Positions 20,841 through 32,395 of a DNA stretch of 64,000 nt are shown in pieces. The stretch is from Zizania palustris (Eukaryota > Streptophyta > Magnoliopsida > Poales > Poaceae). A program made the translations under genes and the position numbers. The notes below the pieces were generated by a model. That model was not told the DNA's origin. It ran no database searches and saw only the letters and a program-made list of their open reading frames with translations. The stretch is from assembly GCA_019279435.1 (NCBI GenBank), contig JAAALK010000084.1:12480916-12544915 (forward strand), given 5' to 3'. Numbering within the stretch: position 1 is the first letter of the stretch; each line of letters begins with the position of its first letter.

Positions 20841-22978
20841 TGTAGGACCGAAAGTAGCGACCAGAGGGGGGTGAATGGGTGCCTTAAAAATTCTTTTGAA
20901 TAAATGGCCTGTTCCCAACACCCAACGCACCTCAAAAGACTAAGCAACAGAAAATGAACAGACAGCCTAAGTCTAAAGGTATCTAGCCTAGAATCAACTG
21001 ATGTTAAATAGAGAACTACCAAAGCAGTGCAACTAGGCAGATAGACAAAGTATACTAGACATATCAGGCCAAACTTCTCAAAGAAATGATCTAAGTGTAT
21101 ATAAAGTGAGATGTGAAGTTACTGTTCAGATTTATCTCCTGTTCGAAACTTGGCGAAGCCTGTTTGTCTGGTTGTGGCCTGCTTCACAGTGTCGAAGCCT
21201 GCTTCAGAGTGACGAAGCCTGCTTCGGAGGTCGGTTGCGAAGCCTGCCGAAGGTATGCTTTGGACTAGCCTAGTTCGAAGTGGCTGGATGCGAAATATGC
21301 TTCGAAGTATGACAAAGTCGGAGCCTGCTTCGAAGTGTGTACTTCGAAGGCAGGGCTTCGAACACAGCTTCGAACTGAGTGCTTCGAAGCCAAACCTTCG
21401 AACAGAAAACTTCGAACGCAACACACAGACGGACAACCTTCGAACAAAGAAGCGAAGCCAGTCACATGGCAGAGAAACCAAATTCGTAGCCTACACTCTA
21501 CCTTCGAAAAGAGCGAGCTTCGAACAGAGAAGCGAAGCTGACATGCAACAGAGAAACTAAAACGAAGTGTATCAGTGAGATTAGCTTCGAAGCTAACTCC
21601 GAAGCTTGACGAAGTATCGACTTCGAACAGCTCGTGACTGATAACACCTTCGCAAAGATTATCGAAGTATGTGAGGCTGACAGAGTGCAAAGTGTTCTGC
21701 GAAGCTAGAGACACAGCACAAAAATGAAGCCGAAATTTAAACGGAGCCTTCGAGTATATCAGATCAAAGCCTGCCTCACGGAGCCGAGGGGCTTCGAACA
21801 GAGAAGGGGCTTCGCGAGAGAACAGCCAGAAAAGTTACTTGGGACTGTCAACTTCGATCAAAAAGCTGCGCAGTAGAAGGCAAAAAGCTGGCTCAGTGTA
21901 CTGTTGCTACAGTGTAGTAGTACTACTTGCAACAGCAAGAACTAGTACTACTTGCGTGAAGAACACACGCAACAGAAGCTTCCGAAGCCTCAAAATCCAT
22001 GGAAAAACTTGCTGTGCGAGTGAAATGAAGCCATTAAAAACTCTGCTGTTGCTGCACACGATTTGAGACTAGAAGCTTCACTGCAACCATAAATGCAAGG
22101 AAATAAAAACAGGAGCAAAGATGCCTGGTGGCGCAAGCAAGAACAGAAGCATCCAGTGACACCTTCTCAGGAATAAACTCAACAACGCACAAACAAATCG
22201 AAGCTTCTGAGTCAGAGAAATCAATGCACGTGCTTCAACAAGAACAGAAGATTTAATCTTACTGGGACAAAATAAATGCAAGGCAAAATGCACGAACAAG
22301 TGCCTGGCGCCGCACAAAGGAGAGAGAAAAACGTGGGGAGCAAAATGACCCAATAGATTGAAAAGTGAATTCTGGAAGGGGTAGTTCAACCCTAGGGATT
22401 GGGGTCCTATTTATAGGCTGCCCAAACCTAAGAATATTCCACCTGCCCCTTAGGGTTTTTACAGACGCAAAAATAAAGGAAAAGACTCAACTGCCCTTAG
22501 GATTTTTTACAGACTCAACTGACTGACTGTGAGCCTAGAGATACAGATGACTTATCCGGAAGCTAAGCTTTCATAGCGACTACGGCTTCTCTTCTGGACA
22601 GTCAGATACAAGATCGACGGTTGTCAGTTTTGCGCCGAAACTGACAAAGCCTCCACCGGCCTTGCACCAGGTACCCGGATTGGGCCGGCCTGACTCCGCA
22701 GCTCTCTCAGCCCGGCAATCGCTCACCGCCCGTGTACCTGAGTCAATCCTGGTCAACAACCTGGTGGATCTTCTACTGCTTCTGGCCCATGTACCCGGAT
22801 TGGGCTAGCCCGACTTCGTAGCCTCCTCTGCCCGACAGTCGCTCACTACCTGTGTACCTGAGTCACACGCGACCCATGAAACAGCAGATCTTTCTTCTTC
22901 TATCCTCTTTGACTATCGTTGACAATGACTCATCACTTCTGGAGCCATGAGGCCCATGCTATTCAGCATGGCTCCTCA
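20841..22978 (-). repeat. 5' LTR of the copia element
   Basis: 2138-bp LTR, ends TGTAGGACC and GGCTCCTCA on the plus strand. Contains 63 bp (about 21650-21712) absent from the 3' LTR. A leader TATA candidate is the plus-strand CCTATTTATAGGC at about 22407-22419 (conserved in the other LTR at about 12911). TTCGAA palindromes are clustered at 21140-21810. Confidence 0.95.
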
Positions 22979-24954
22979 ATCCACACCCTCGTTTAGTCGC
23001 TGACAGGTGTGTCCCACCTATTGAAATCCAGAAATAGATTAGACTAACAAACTCAGCAGGATCAGTCACTGTATAATGTCTAAAATAGACATTGTTCCTC
23101 ATTTTCCAAATGCTCTAGAGAATTGCAGCTATTCCAACACCTGTGATTTTTTTCTTCTGCCTTCAATTTTTTGAACCACACATCCCACAAATGCTTCATG
23201 TCCACGAAGGGGCCAATACCAAAACAGATTTTAACCAAAGACCATATAAAATTCGCAATAGCACAATCAAAAAACAAGTCTTGCACTGTTTCAGATCTAC
23301 TGCAAAACAAGCACTTATCATTACCCCCTTCCAGCCTCTTTTCAAAAGATTGCATCTGGTTAAAATCTTATCTTTCTTAGTCATCCAAAGAAATATTTTC
23401 ACCTTCAGAGGTACTTTCAACCTCCAGATTTCTACAGATGATTTGCAATCAGTATTCATTTTTAGTGCTTTATAAAAAGACTTGACGGTGGACACACCTT
23501 TTTTGGACAAAATCTAGATAGAAGTATCTTTTTGATCAAACAGGACAACATTTTGACAAAGTTGTTGTAACCTAGCCCAATCTTGAAGATTGGTACACGT
23601 TAAGGTCCTCCTAAATCTCACATTTTTCATTTGATTCTCAAAAGCCTTAAACATAGTAATGTTTTTAGAAAATGTAATCTTGTACAAAAGAGGAAACTCA
23701 TCAGCTAGAGTTTTTCCCCAACCATTTCTCCTCCCAAAACTATGTACTTTTTCCATCACCCATTTTTTTAATACAGAATTGCATGTATAGTGGTTTTATT
23801 TTAACCAAAGTTTTCCAAAACTGAGAAGTACCATTTTTTTGGTCCCATTGTGCAAGAGTTTTTTCTTTAGATATTTGTTTATGAGCAAATCTTGCCAAAT
23901 GCCCTCCTTATTTTCCAATTTCCACGGTCATTTACCCAAAAGGGCCACATTTATCATTTGTAAATCCAAAACACCTAGACCACCATAATTTTTAAGCATG
24001 CAAATCACAGACCAGTCGACTAAATGATATTTTTTGTCCCCATATCCTCCTGCCACAACAATCTTGTTCTAAAGAAATCCAGTTTCTTTCTAATAGTTTT
24101 GGGCAGCATATAAAAGGACAACATGTACAAGGGGACACTGCTTAAGCATGAATTAAGAAGAGTTAGCCTGCCACTAATATCCAACCGTTTACCTTTCCAA
24201 CAACTTAGTTTACCTTCCATCTTATTTTCACAAATGTGCCAATCTTTAGTTAGTATTCTTTTTTGTTGATTGGTAGACCCAAGTACTTTATGGGCAAATC
24301 ACCCATTTTACAAGTTAGATCTTGACATAAATCCTTTTTCCTATTATCATCCATCCCAATACAAAAAACTTCACTCTTATCAAAATTTATTTTTAAACCT
24401 AACATTTGTTCAAACAAACAAAGGATAAATTTTAGGTGTTTGACATTTTCCAAATCACCTTGCAGCAAAAAAATGGTGTCATCAGCATATTGCAAGATTG
24501 ACACCCCATTATGAGTGAAATCTTTGCCTAGCCCTGAAATAAGACCATTTTTCACAACTGTTTCTACCAACATGGACAGTGCATCAGCATCCAGGTCAAA
24601 CAGGAGGGGAGAGAGAGGGTCCCCTTGCCTTAAACCTCTATGAGTTTTAAAGTAAGGACCAATTTGATCATTGAGTTTAATACTAACCTTTCCTCCCATC
24701 ACTACCCTCATCACCCAATCATTTCATTTACAAGTGAACCCTTTCAATTCAAGCATCTGATAAACAAAGGCCCATTTAATCTTATCATACATTTTTTCAA
24801 AGTCCACTTTGAACAAAACACCAGGTTTCTTTCTAACATGCAGAGTATCAAGAATTTCATGAAGAACTACAACCCCATCAAGAATGTTTCTATTTTTAAT
24901 GAAAGTAGTTTTATTTCTGGAAATAAGACTATCAATGATTTTTTCCAATCTGTG
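22979..24954 (-). mobile_element. LINE (non-LTR retrotransposon) fragment
   Basis: Minus-strand remains of a plant L1-type LINE, truncated on both sides: by the chromodomain gypsy LTR at 24955 and by the copia LTR at 22978. Order in element sense: RT palm (frames 24999-24724 and 24714-24250, with GLRQGDPLSPLLFDLDADAL and the catalytic YADD in ILQYADDTIFLL), RT thumb/connection (24220-24020, ISGRLTLLNSCLSSVPLYML), then the zf-RVT region (23510-23080, LKVPLKVKIFLWM and CLFCSRSETVQDLFFDC), and a C-terminal stretch with SIWKMRNN reaching 22979. Endonuclease and ORF1 are not in the window. Frameshifts throughout. Confidence 0.9.
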
Positions 24955-27900
24955 TGTAACACCCCGATTTACCGAAATTGGAACATTATTGAATTTCACA
25001 AGAAAAGCAATAATACAAGAGGTTCATCATGCGACAATCATACATATGAATATATTCATGGTACACAGACCATATTTATTACATAAGAGTATAATAAAAA
25101 TAGTAATAAAAATAATTGAAATGCATGACGAACGCCTTCTTCCAGATCTTTTCACTTGACTGGGTCGCTACTACAGACCGTCTTCGTATAAGGCATCCTC
25201 TGAGGTGTTCAACGGGTATGAGTACAAAAAGTACTCAACAAGCCACCGCAAATGCAATAGTAATGCGAGGTAATGATAACAGAAGGGTAATGGCTAAAAG
25301 TGTGGAAAAGTACATTTTTAGTAATTGCATTTAGTGTAGTCAATTTTTATCATGCGGAATAATAAACATGATCATCATAATATCATCTAACTCAAGGAGT
25401 ACGTTTTACCTCCTCGCACAACAGTCCTTATATGTCAAATCATCATGCACATACATATCAAAAGCAATCTAACTGTGGGATGTCACGCAACCCGCCCTTG
25501 ACCGTGGGCTCGGCTTTTCGAAAAGATTTAAGACTCTGATCAGAGATGTACTACTGTACCCACAAGGCACACACTCATACCAAACACCAAAGTGTAACGA
25601 GATGACCCATACCACGGGAACTCATGCCAAAACCTCAGCATGAAATGCTCCAAGCGATAACCACCCGCTCTAGGTTTCGCCGGCGCGCCAGACCACATCC
25701 CGGCTAACGTCGCACCCCCTTTTGCGCCACATTGGTACAAGCCACCCGCAGGTGCTGCTTGACCCATCTCCAAATGGTGGCCTCGGTTTGGAACACTCCA
25801 TACCTTAGTTAGGACTTACCCATTAGACTTGTGGTTAGTACGGAAGTGTATTGCAATGGATCCCGCAGACCGGTCCTTATAGTGCCCCGGGTGCTACCGA
25901 CCAATGCCCTAGCTTGCACCCGGAACCCACCATGCATTCACTCACAACCACAACTCCAACACCGACAGAATTCCAAAGATGAGAATAACGGGGATAATAT
26001 AGTAGAACCATATTGCTACGACTCATCTTTATCCTATAGCAATCGTTTCAATAAATTGGACACTAGCTAATAATACTAATCATATAGTGACAAGGAGTTT
26101 AGGCTAGATAGCATGGCTTGGGTTGCACATCAAGGTCGGGGAATCCTAAATAAATATATTGTAAGAGTTTCATTTGACTAATGCATGTATATCCTATGTG
26201 TTTTAGCGATAGTTTAGTAAAACATGGGTTCAATATGCTCAAAAGATTGGTTTGGTGACTTGCCTTGTTCAGCGAATGAGGAGGGAGGAACTTTCGGGAA
26301 ATATTCCGACTCCTCGACGACATCGTAGTCTTCCCAATATAAATAAAGTAAAATAAAATAAATACAACATTCAATTAAACAATATAAAACCACACAACAA
26401 GCACATAGGTTTAAATTAGTTTAATTTAAAGGAAATCAAGTTGTTAAGTTTCTAAAATTTATTTTATAAATAATTTAAAAGGAATTATAATGAAATGTTG
26501 TCCTTTATGAAAAGGGGTTTTAAATGTGAGTAATCTCATTTTAAGTTTTCTAATTAATTTAAAATGAAGGGTTCAGAGAAAACTTAATGGTTTCATTATT
26601 CTAACAGGGAATGAATAAATATAAATTTTGTGGGAATTCAAATAATTAAATTTGTATTTTACCCTAAGGGCATTTGTATACTTTATTACAAAATCATGAA
26701 ATGTGCAAAATAAACATACTGTTTTTATTGTACTAACGTGTAGAAAATAAAATTACAGAATTTCTGGAATTGAAATGATAATTTTTGAAGTTCAAATGCG
26801 CCAGATATGAATTTTACAAGTTTAAAACAGTTTCTGGAATTTAATTTAAATTCAAAATAGCCTCGGGTCCACGGTGAGCCAGGTCCACGGTGAACCCGCG
26901 CACTGTGCGCGTGGTCCGGCCCAATCTGAACCATTGGATCCAGATCCAACGCGCGAGGGCGAGGCGGGGCGTTTAAGTCGACGTGAACGGCTGAGATTAA
27001 AACATCGAACCGGTACGCATCGTGCGGCTCAGATCGAGTGTGGGTTTTAAATACCAATGGACGCGTGAGATTAAAACATAACGTTTCAATCAGATCCAAC
27101 GGTGCGGATTAAATCGCGCACGAGGGGATACAGGTGCCGTCCGATCGCGATCGCACGGTCGGGATCAAATCCTGACACGGGACGGGTACTCGACCCGTGC
27201 CGGTCGTCTTCTCCAGCGACGGCGAGCGGGCCAGAGGCCACAGCGAGCGACGACGGTCGAAGCTAAGGCCTAAAACGGAAAGAGGACACTACGGGGATCA
27301 CGAGGGTACCGTTGGCGAGGCGAACGGTCGACGGAGCGTGGCCGGCGACGAGTGAAGGCGGCGAAGAGGTTCGGGTCCTCATCGGCGAGGGAGATCTGGC
27401 GGGGTCCGACGGCGATGGAGGAGTGGCCGGGGTCGGTGAGGTCCTTACGGTTGCAGTGGTGCGGTCGGTGAGGACGGAGGGGGACTCCAGCGACGGCGAG
27501 TGGTGGCTGGAGTGCGGGCGACGGTGGTGCACTAAAATCCAAAGTTAGGGTGTTCTGTTGGTTCTTGCAAGGAGTGAGCGCGGGGGATCACACGCGGACG
27601 GCCAGGGGGCTTAAATATGAGCACCTGCAAGGGATAACGGGCGACGTATACAAGGAAAGCCGAGAGGGGGTTTTCAATGGCGCCGGCGAGGTCTGCCATG
27701 CACGCGAGCGCTGATCCCGTGGCTTAATTGCGTGGGTTAACGGGGGCAAACGGCCGGCGCGGTGCGGGGGACCGATTAATGGCGTCAATTTAATGGGAGG
27801 AGGGGCCAGTGAGGCGAATCCGAGGGCGAGGTCATCGGCCGGTGCGATTTGGGGGCGGTGGCGCGAGGAGGATGATGGTCCTGATAGGCGTGGGCCACAG

Positions 27901-28395
27901 GCCAGCGGGCGCGAGCGAGCGAGGTGGCGGCTAACGGGTGGGGTCGGGTTCGGCTGCGAGACGAAATGGTTGGCGCCGACAGGTGGGGCCAAGGCGTCGG
28001 GCACGCGCGCGAAGAGGGAAGGGCTCGCTGACAAGCGGGGCCCTGGTGTCAGTCCGAGGCGCGCGGGGGTAATGGGCTGGGCCAGCCGGGAGAGAGAGAA
28101 AAGGAGGGGGAGGCCCGTTACTGTTCCAAATTATTTTCTTAATAAAAATAATTACATAAATTGGTTTAAAATATTTGGGCCACTTCCAAGGTTGATAAAA
28201 ATTTGTAAAAATTCTCAAAAATATATCTTGGTCTTGGGATCATACACAAAAATTCTCAGTCTCTGGATTGGCCATTTCATCTATGTTCTAGTTCAAAAAG
28301 GTTAAGGAGGGCATTAAAAGTATTCCCAAAATAAGTAATTCCAGGAAAATAGATTAAATGATATTTTTATTTCTTTGAAAATTTGGGGTGTCACA
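24955..28395 (-). repeat. C1 3' LTR (chromodomain gypsy, long LTR)
   Basis: 3441-bp LTR, plus-strand ends TGTAACACCCCGATTT...TTGGGGTGTCACA. It pairs with the partial LTR at 62748-64000: only these two share the AAAAATAATTGAAAT block and the ATCTTTTCACTTGACTGGG version of a segment that reads ATCTTCTCTTGACT in the other copies. Inserted in the LINE RT, with CTGTG (24950-24954) as presumed target duplication; the other side is outside the window. In element sense, U3 is at the right (28395 downwards) and a TATTTAAG element is at about 27610-27617. Confidence 0.92.
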
Positions 28396-28412
28396 AACCT
28401 ATCCCCCTTACA
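28396..28412 (-). other. Polypurine tract of C1
   Basis: Minus-strand TGTAAGGGGGATAGGTT directly abuts the LTR start TGTGACACC. The same tract occurs at 36142-36158 and 48592-48608 in the C2 copies. Confidence 0.85.
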
Positions 28413-28439
28413 AAGAATCTCATCCTCGAGATTGGAATG

Positions 28440-29914
28440 CTACTCGAATAGCTCAGGGTATTGGGCTTTTAGCTTGTCTTCTTTTTCCCATGTGGCTTCT
28501 TCGACGGGGTGGTTGTTCCACTGAACCTTGTAGAAGCGAACCACTCTGCTCCTGGTTACTCTTTCCTTAGTTTCCAAGATCTTGACGGGTTTCTCGATGT
28601 AGGTCAAGTCCTCTTGGACATTGAGTTGTTGGAGATCGGCTTGCTCGGTGGGTACACGAAGACACTTCTTCAGCTGAGAGACGTGGAACACATCGTGAAC
28701 TCCTGCCAAGGATGGAGGCAGTTCCAGCTGATATGCCACTTCTCCTTGCCGTCGGAGGATCTAAAAAGGTCCGACATAGCGGGGTGCTAGCTTGCCTTTC
28801 ATGTTGAACCTTTGAGTGCCACGGAGGGGAGTGACTCGGAGATAGACATAATCACCCTCCTCAAAGGTTAGATCTCTCCGTCGGTTATCGGCGTAGCTCT
28901 TCTGTCGAGACTGGGCTATCTTTAATCTGTCCCTGATGATCTTTACCTTCTCTTCGGCTTCTCTTAGAATATATGTCCCAAACAGTTATTACTCTTTGGT
29001 CTAATCCTAGAGCAGCGGCGTTCTGCACTTGCGCCCATAAAGTGCTTCGAATGGGGACATTTGCAGGCTGGCTTGATAGCTGTTATTGTAGAAGAACTCC
29101 GCATAGGGCAAGTTCTTGTCCCACATTCCGCCAAAGTCTAGAGCGCAAGCTCTAAGCATATCCTCCAGTATTTGGTTGACCCTTTCGGTTTGACCGTCGG
29201 TCTGTGGATGATAGGCGGTGCTAAAGTTCAGCCGGGTGCCGAGTTCCTCTTGAAGGTCCTTCCAAAACTTGGAGGTAAACTGACTCCCACTGGTTAGATA
29301 CGATCTTCTTAGGAACTCCAGTGAAGGCACACAATCTGGGTCATATACAACTCAGCCAATTTGGCGACAGTGTAAGTTGTCTTGACGGGGATGAAGTGAG
29401 TCACCTTGGTGAGTCGGTCGACGATCACCTAGATAGAATCATGACCAGCTTGGGTCCTGGACAGTCCCATGATGAAGTCCATCCCTATTTCTTCCCACTT
29501 CCATTAGGGACCTTGAGGGGTTGCAACAGTCCAGGAGGTCTTTGGTGCTCTGCCTTGACTCGCCGACATGTGTCGCACTTGGCCACATACTCAGCTATTT
29601 CCCTCTTCATGCTGACCCACCAATATTTTTCCTTCAAGTCTTGATACATCTTTGTACTCCCGGGATGAATGGAGTATAGAGTATCGTGGGCTTCTTGGAG
29701 GATGAGGGTCTTCAACTCAGGCTTGTCGGGTACGCATATCCGGTTTCCGAACGAGATGGTACCATGCTCGTCCTCGGAAAATCCGGGGGCTTAACCCTTC
29801 CGCATGTTCTGTTGGATCTCCAAGATGTCTGGGTCTTCCTTCTACTTTTCTCGGATCTGGTCTATTAAGACAGGCCTAGATTCCAAAGCAGCGAGGTACG
29901 CTCAGGTGGTGATC
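28440..29914 (-). pseudogene. C1 integrase and chromodomain (3' part of split pol)
   Basis: End of gypsy pol: integrase zinc-binding region (29715-29485, HPGSTKMYQDLKEKYWWVSM and CDTCRRVK), core (29330-29007, SQFTSKFWKDLQEELGTRL and AYHPQTDGQTERVNQILED, catalytic Glu present), GPY-type region, then a chromodomain (28739-28440: VVRFYKVQWNNHPVEEATWE, stop after YPELFE). The chromodomain is what places this family among chromoviruses, most like Tekay/Del; it targets integration to heterochromatin marks in known members. The rest of the same pol lies 27.7 kb to the right at 57646-61622; the break at 29914 is the C2 insertion site. Several frameshifts. Confidence 0.9.
29910..29914. repeat. Target duplication TGATC, left of C2
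   Basis: TGATC immediately before the C2 left LTR. It matches 57641-57645 immediately after the right LTR. An uninterrupted copy of the site occurs in C2-A near 37655-37665 (GTGGTGATCCCTAAATTC). Confidence 0.95.
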
Positions 29915-32395
29915 TGTGATGCCTCGATTTATCGAAATCGGAACATTATTGAATTTCATAAGAAAAACAATAATACAAGAGGTTCATCATGCGACAATCG
30001 TACATACGACAGTATTCATGGTATGCAGACCACATTTATTACATCAGAGTTGAATAATAAAAGTAAATAGCATGACGAACGCCTTCATCAAGATCTTCTC
30101 TTGACTAGGTCGCTACTCCAAACCGTCTTCATAGTAGGCATCCTCTGAGGTGTTCAACAGGTATGAGTACAAAAAGTACTCAACAAGCCACCGCAAATGC
30201 AGGTAGTAATGCAAGGTAATAACAAAGGAAGGATAGTTGGCTAAAAGTGCGGAAAAGTACATTTTCAGTTATTGCAGTTAATGTAGTCAAGTTTTATCAT
30301 GCGGAAAGTAAACATGAACAACAATAACATCATCTAACTCGAGGAGTACATTTTACCTTCTCGCACAACAGTCCTTACATGTCAAACCAACATGCACATC
30401 CATATTCAAGTAATCTAACTGTGGGATGTCACGCAACCCGCCCTTGACCGTGGGCTCGGCTTTTCGAAAAGATTTATGACTCTGATCAGAGATGTATTAC
30501 TGTACCAACAAGGCACACACACATCCCAAACACCAAAGTGTAGCGAGATGACCCATACCATGGGAACTCAGTGCCAAAACCTCAGCATGAAATGCTCCAA
30601 GCGATAACCACCCGCTCTAGGTTTCGCCGGCGCGCCGGGACGCATCCTGGCTAACGTCGCACCCCATTTTGCGCCACGTCGGTAAAGCCACCCGCAGGTG
30701 CAGCTTGACCCATCTCCAAATGGTGGCCTCGGTTTGGAACACTCCATACCTTAGTTAGGACTTACCCATTAGACTTGTGGTTAGTACGGAAGTGTATTGC
30801 AACGGATCCCTCAGACCGATCCTTATAGTGCCCCGGGTGCTACCGACCAATACCCTAGCTTGCACCCGGAACCCACCATGCATACACTCACAACCAAAAC
30901 TCTATCACCAACAGAATTCCAAAGATAAGGATAACGGGGGATCATATAGTAGAACCAAGTTGCTATGACTCATTTTTAATCCTATAGCAATCGTGTCGAT
31001 ACATGGGACACTAGCTAATAATACTAATCATATGGTGACAAGGCCATTTGAATACCTATTTAAATAATCATGAAAAATCCAAAGTAAACATACTGTTTTT
31101 ATTGAACTAATGTGTAGAGAATAAAATTAAAAAATTTCTGGAATTGAAATGATAATTTTTGGAGTTCAAATGCGCCAGATATGAATTTTACAATTTTAAA
31201 ATAGTTTCTAGAATTTATTTTTAAATTTAAATCGCCTCGGGTCCACGGTGAGTCAGGCCCACGATGAACCCGCGCACTGTGCGCGTGGTCCGGCCCAATC
31301 TAGACTGTTGGATCCAGATCCAACGCACGAGGGCGAGGCGGGGTGTTAAAATAACGCGAACGGCTGAGATTAAAACAATGAACCGGTATGCGATGAATGG
31401 CTCAGATCGAGTGCGGGTTTTAAATACCGATGGACGCGCGAGATTAAAACATACCGCTTCGATTAGATCCGACGGTGCGGATTAGATCGCGTACGTGGTG
31501 AAGCTGGTGCCGCTCGATCGTGATTACACGGTCGGGATTGAATCCGACACGGCACGGGTACTCGACCCATGCCGGTTGTCTTCTCCAGTGATGGTGAGCG
31601 GTACAGCGACCATGGCGGGCTACGACGGTCGGTTCTAAGGGCTAAAACAGAACCAGTACACTATGGGGGTCAAGAGGGTACCGTTGGAGGGACTTGGGGT
31701 CGTCGGAGCATGGCCGGCGACGAGCGAGGGCGGCGAAGGCGTTCGGGTCCTCATCGGCGGGGGCATTCTGGTAGGGTTCGTGGACGACTGGACGGTGGCC
31801 GGGGTCGGTGAGGTCCTTGCGGTCGCTAGTGGTGTGGTCGGTGAGGACGGAGGGGGACTCTGTTGACGGCGAGTGGTGGCTGGAGTGAAGGCGGTGGTGA
31901 GGTGCTTAAGTGAGCATCGCGGGCGTTTGGTTCGGTTCTGGCGCAATTGCGAGCGAGGGGTGGATGCGTGGCACCAGGGGGGTTTAAATAGGGTCACCGG
32001 CGGGGGCAGAGGGGGCGTAATTGGCGGTGGCCATGAGTAAACGCGTTTTTAAATGCCGGCGAGCTCAGTTGCAAGGTTTCAATGAATCTGGACGCGAATT
32101 AGTCAGAATTGAAGAGGGGGACACAGTCGCCGGGGATCGGGAGCAGCGGATCTGATGCGCGTTATGGCGTCGGCCGGCGAGGGGGGGGGGGCGATTTGGG
32201 GGCGGATCTCGCGGGGAAGACGGATCCGACAGGTAGGGACCATTGGCCAGCGAGCGCGAGCGCACGAATGAGGGGATTGACGGGTGGGGTAGGGCTCGGC
32301 CGAGGGAGTGAGCTAGTTGGCGCCGATAGGTGGGGTCGAGCTGTCGGGCATGTGCGCGAGGGGAGGGGGGCTCGCTGATGGGTGGGGTCGGCCTT

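Larger units (their letters stand above)
11410..22978 (-). mobile_element. Ty1/copia retrotransposon, Sirevirus-type, near full length
   Basis: Complete LTR-to-LTR element of about 11.6 kb read right to left: 5' LTR 20841-22978, primer-binding site, gag, protease, integrase, RT, RNase H, a long 3' non-coding region, polypurine tract, 3' LTR 11410-13484. The order PR-INT-RT-RNH defines Ty1/copia. Sirevirus traits: long LTRs, long gag with an added second zinc-knuckle region and a coiled-coil stretch between, multiple polypurine tracts before the 3' LTR, and clustered short palindromes in the LTR. Frameshifts and stops interrupt gag, integrase and RT/RNase H. Five-base flanks are TAACT (left) and ATCCA (right), which do not match. 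Confidence 0.9.

Noticed and set aside
26725..28305. GC-rich frames in the LTRs (for example 27793-28305 plus, 27588-28034 minus) as host genes
   Set aside because: They recur with frame changes in every family LTR and have low-complexity Pro/Arg/Gly composition.
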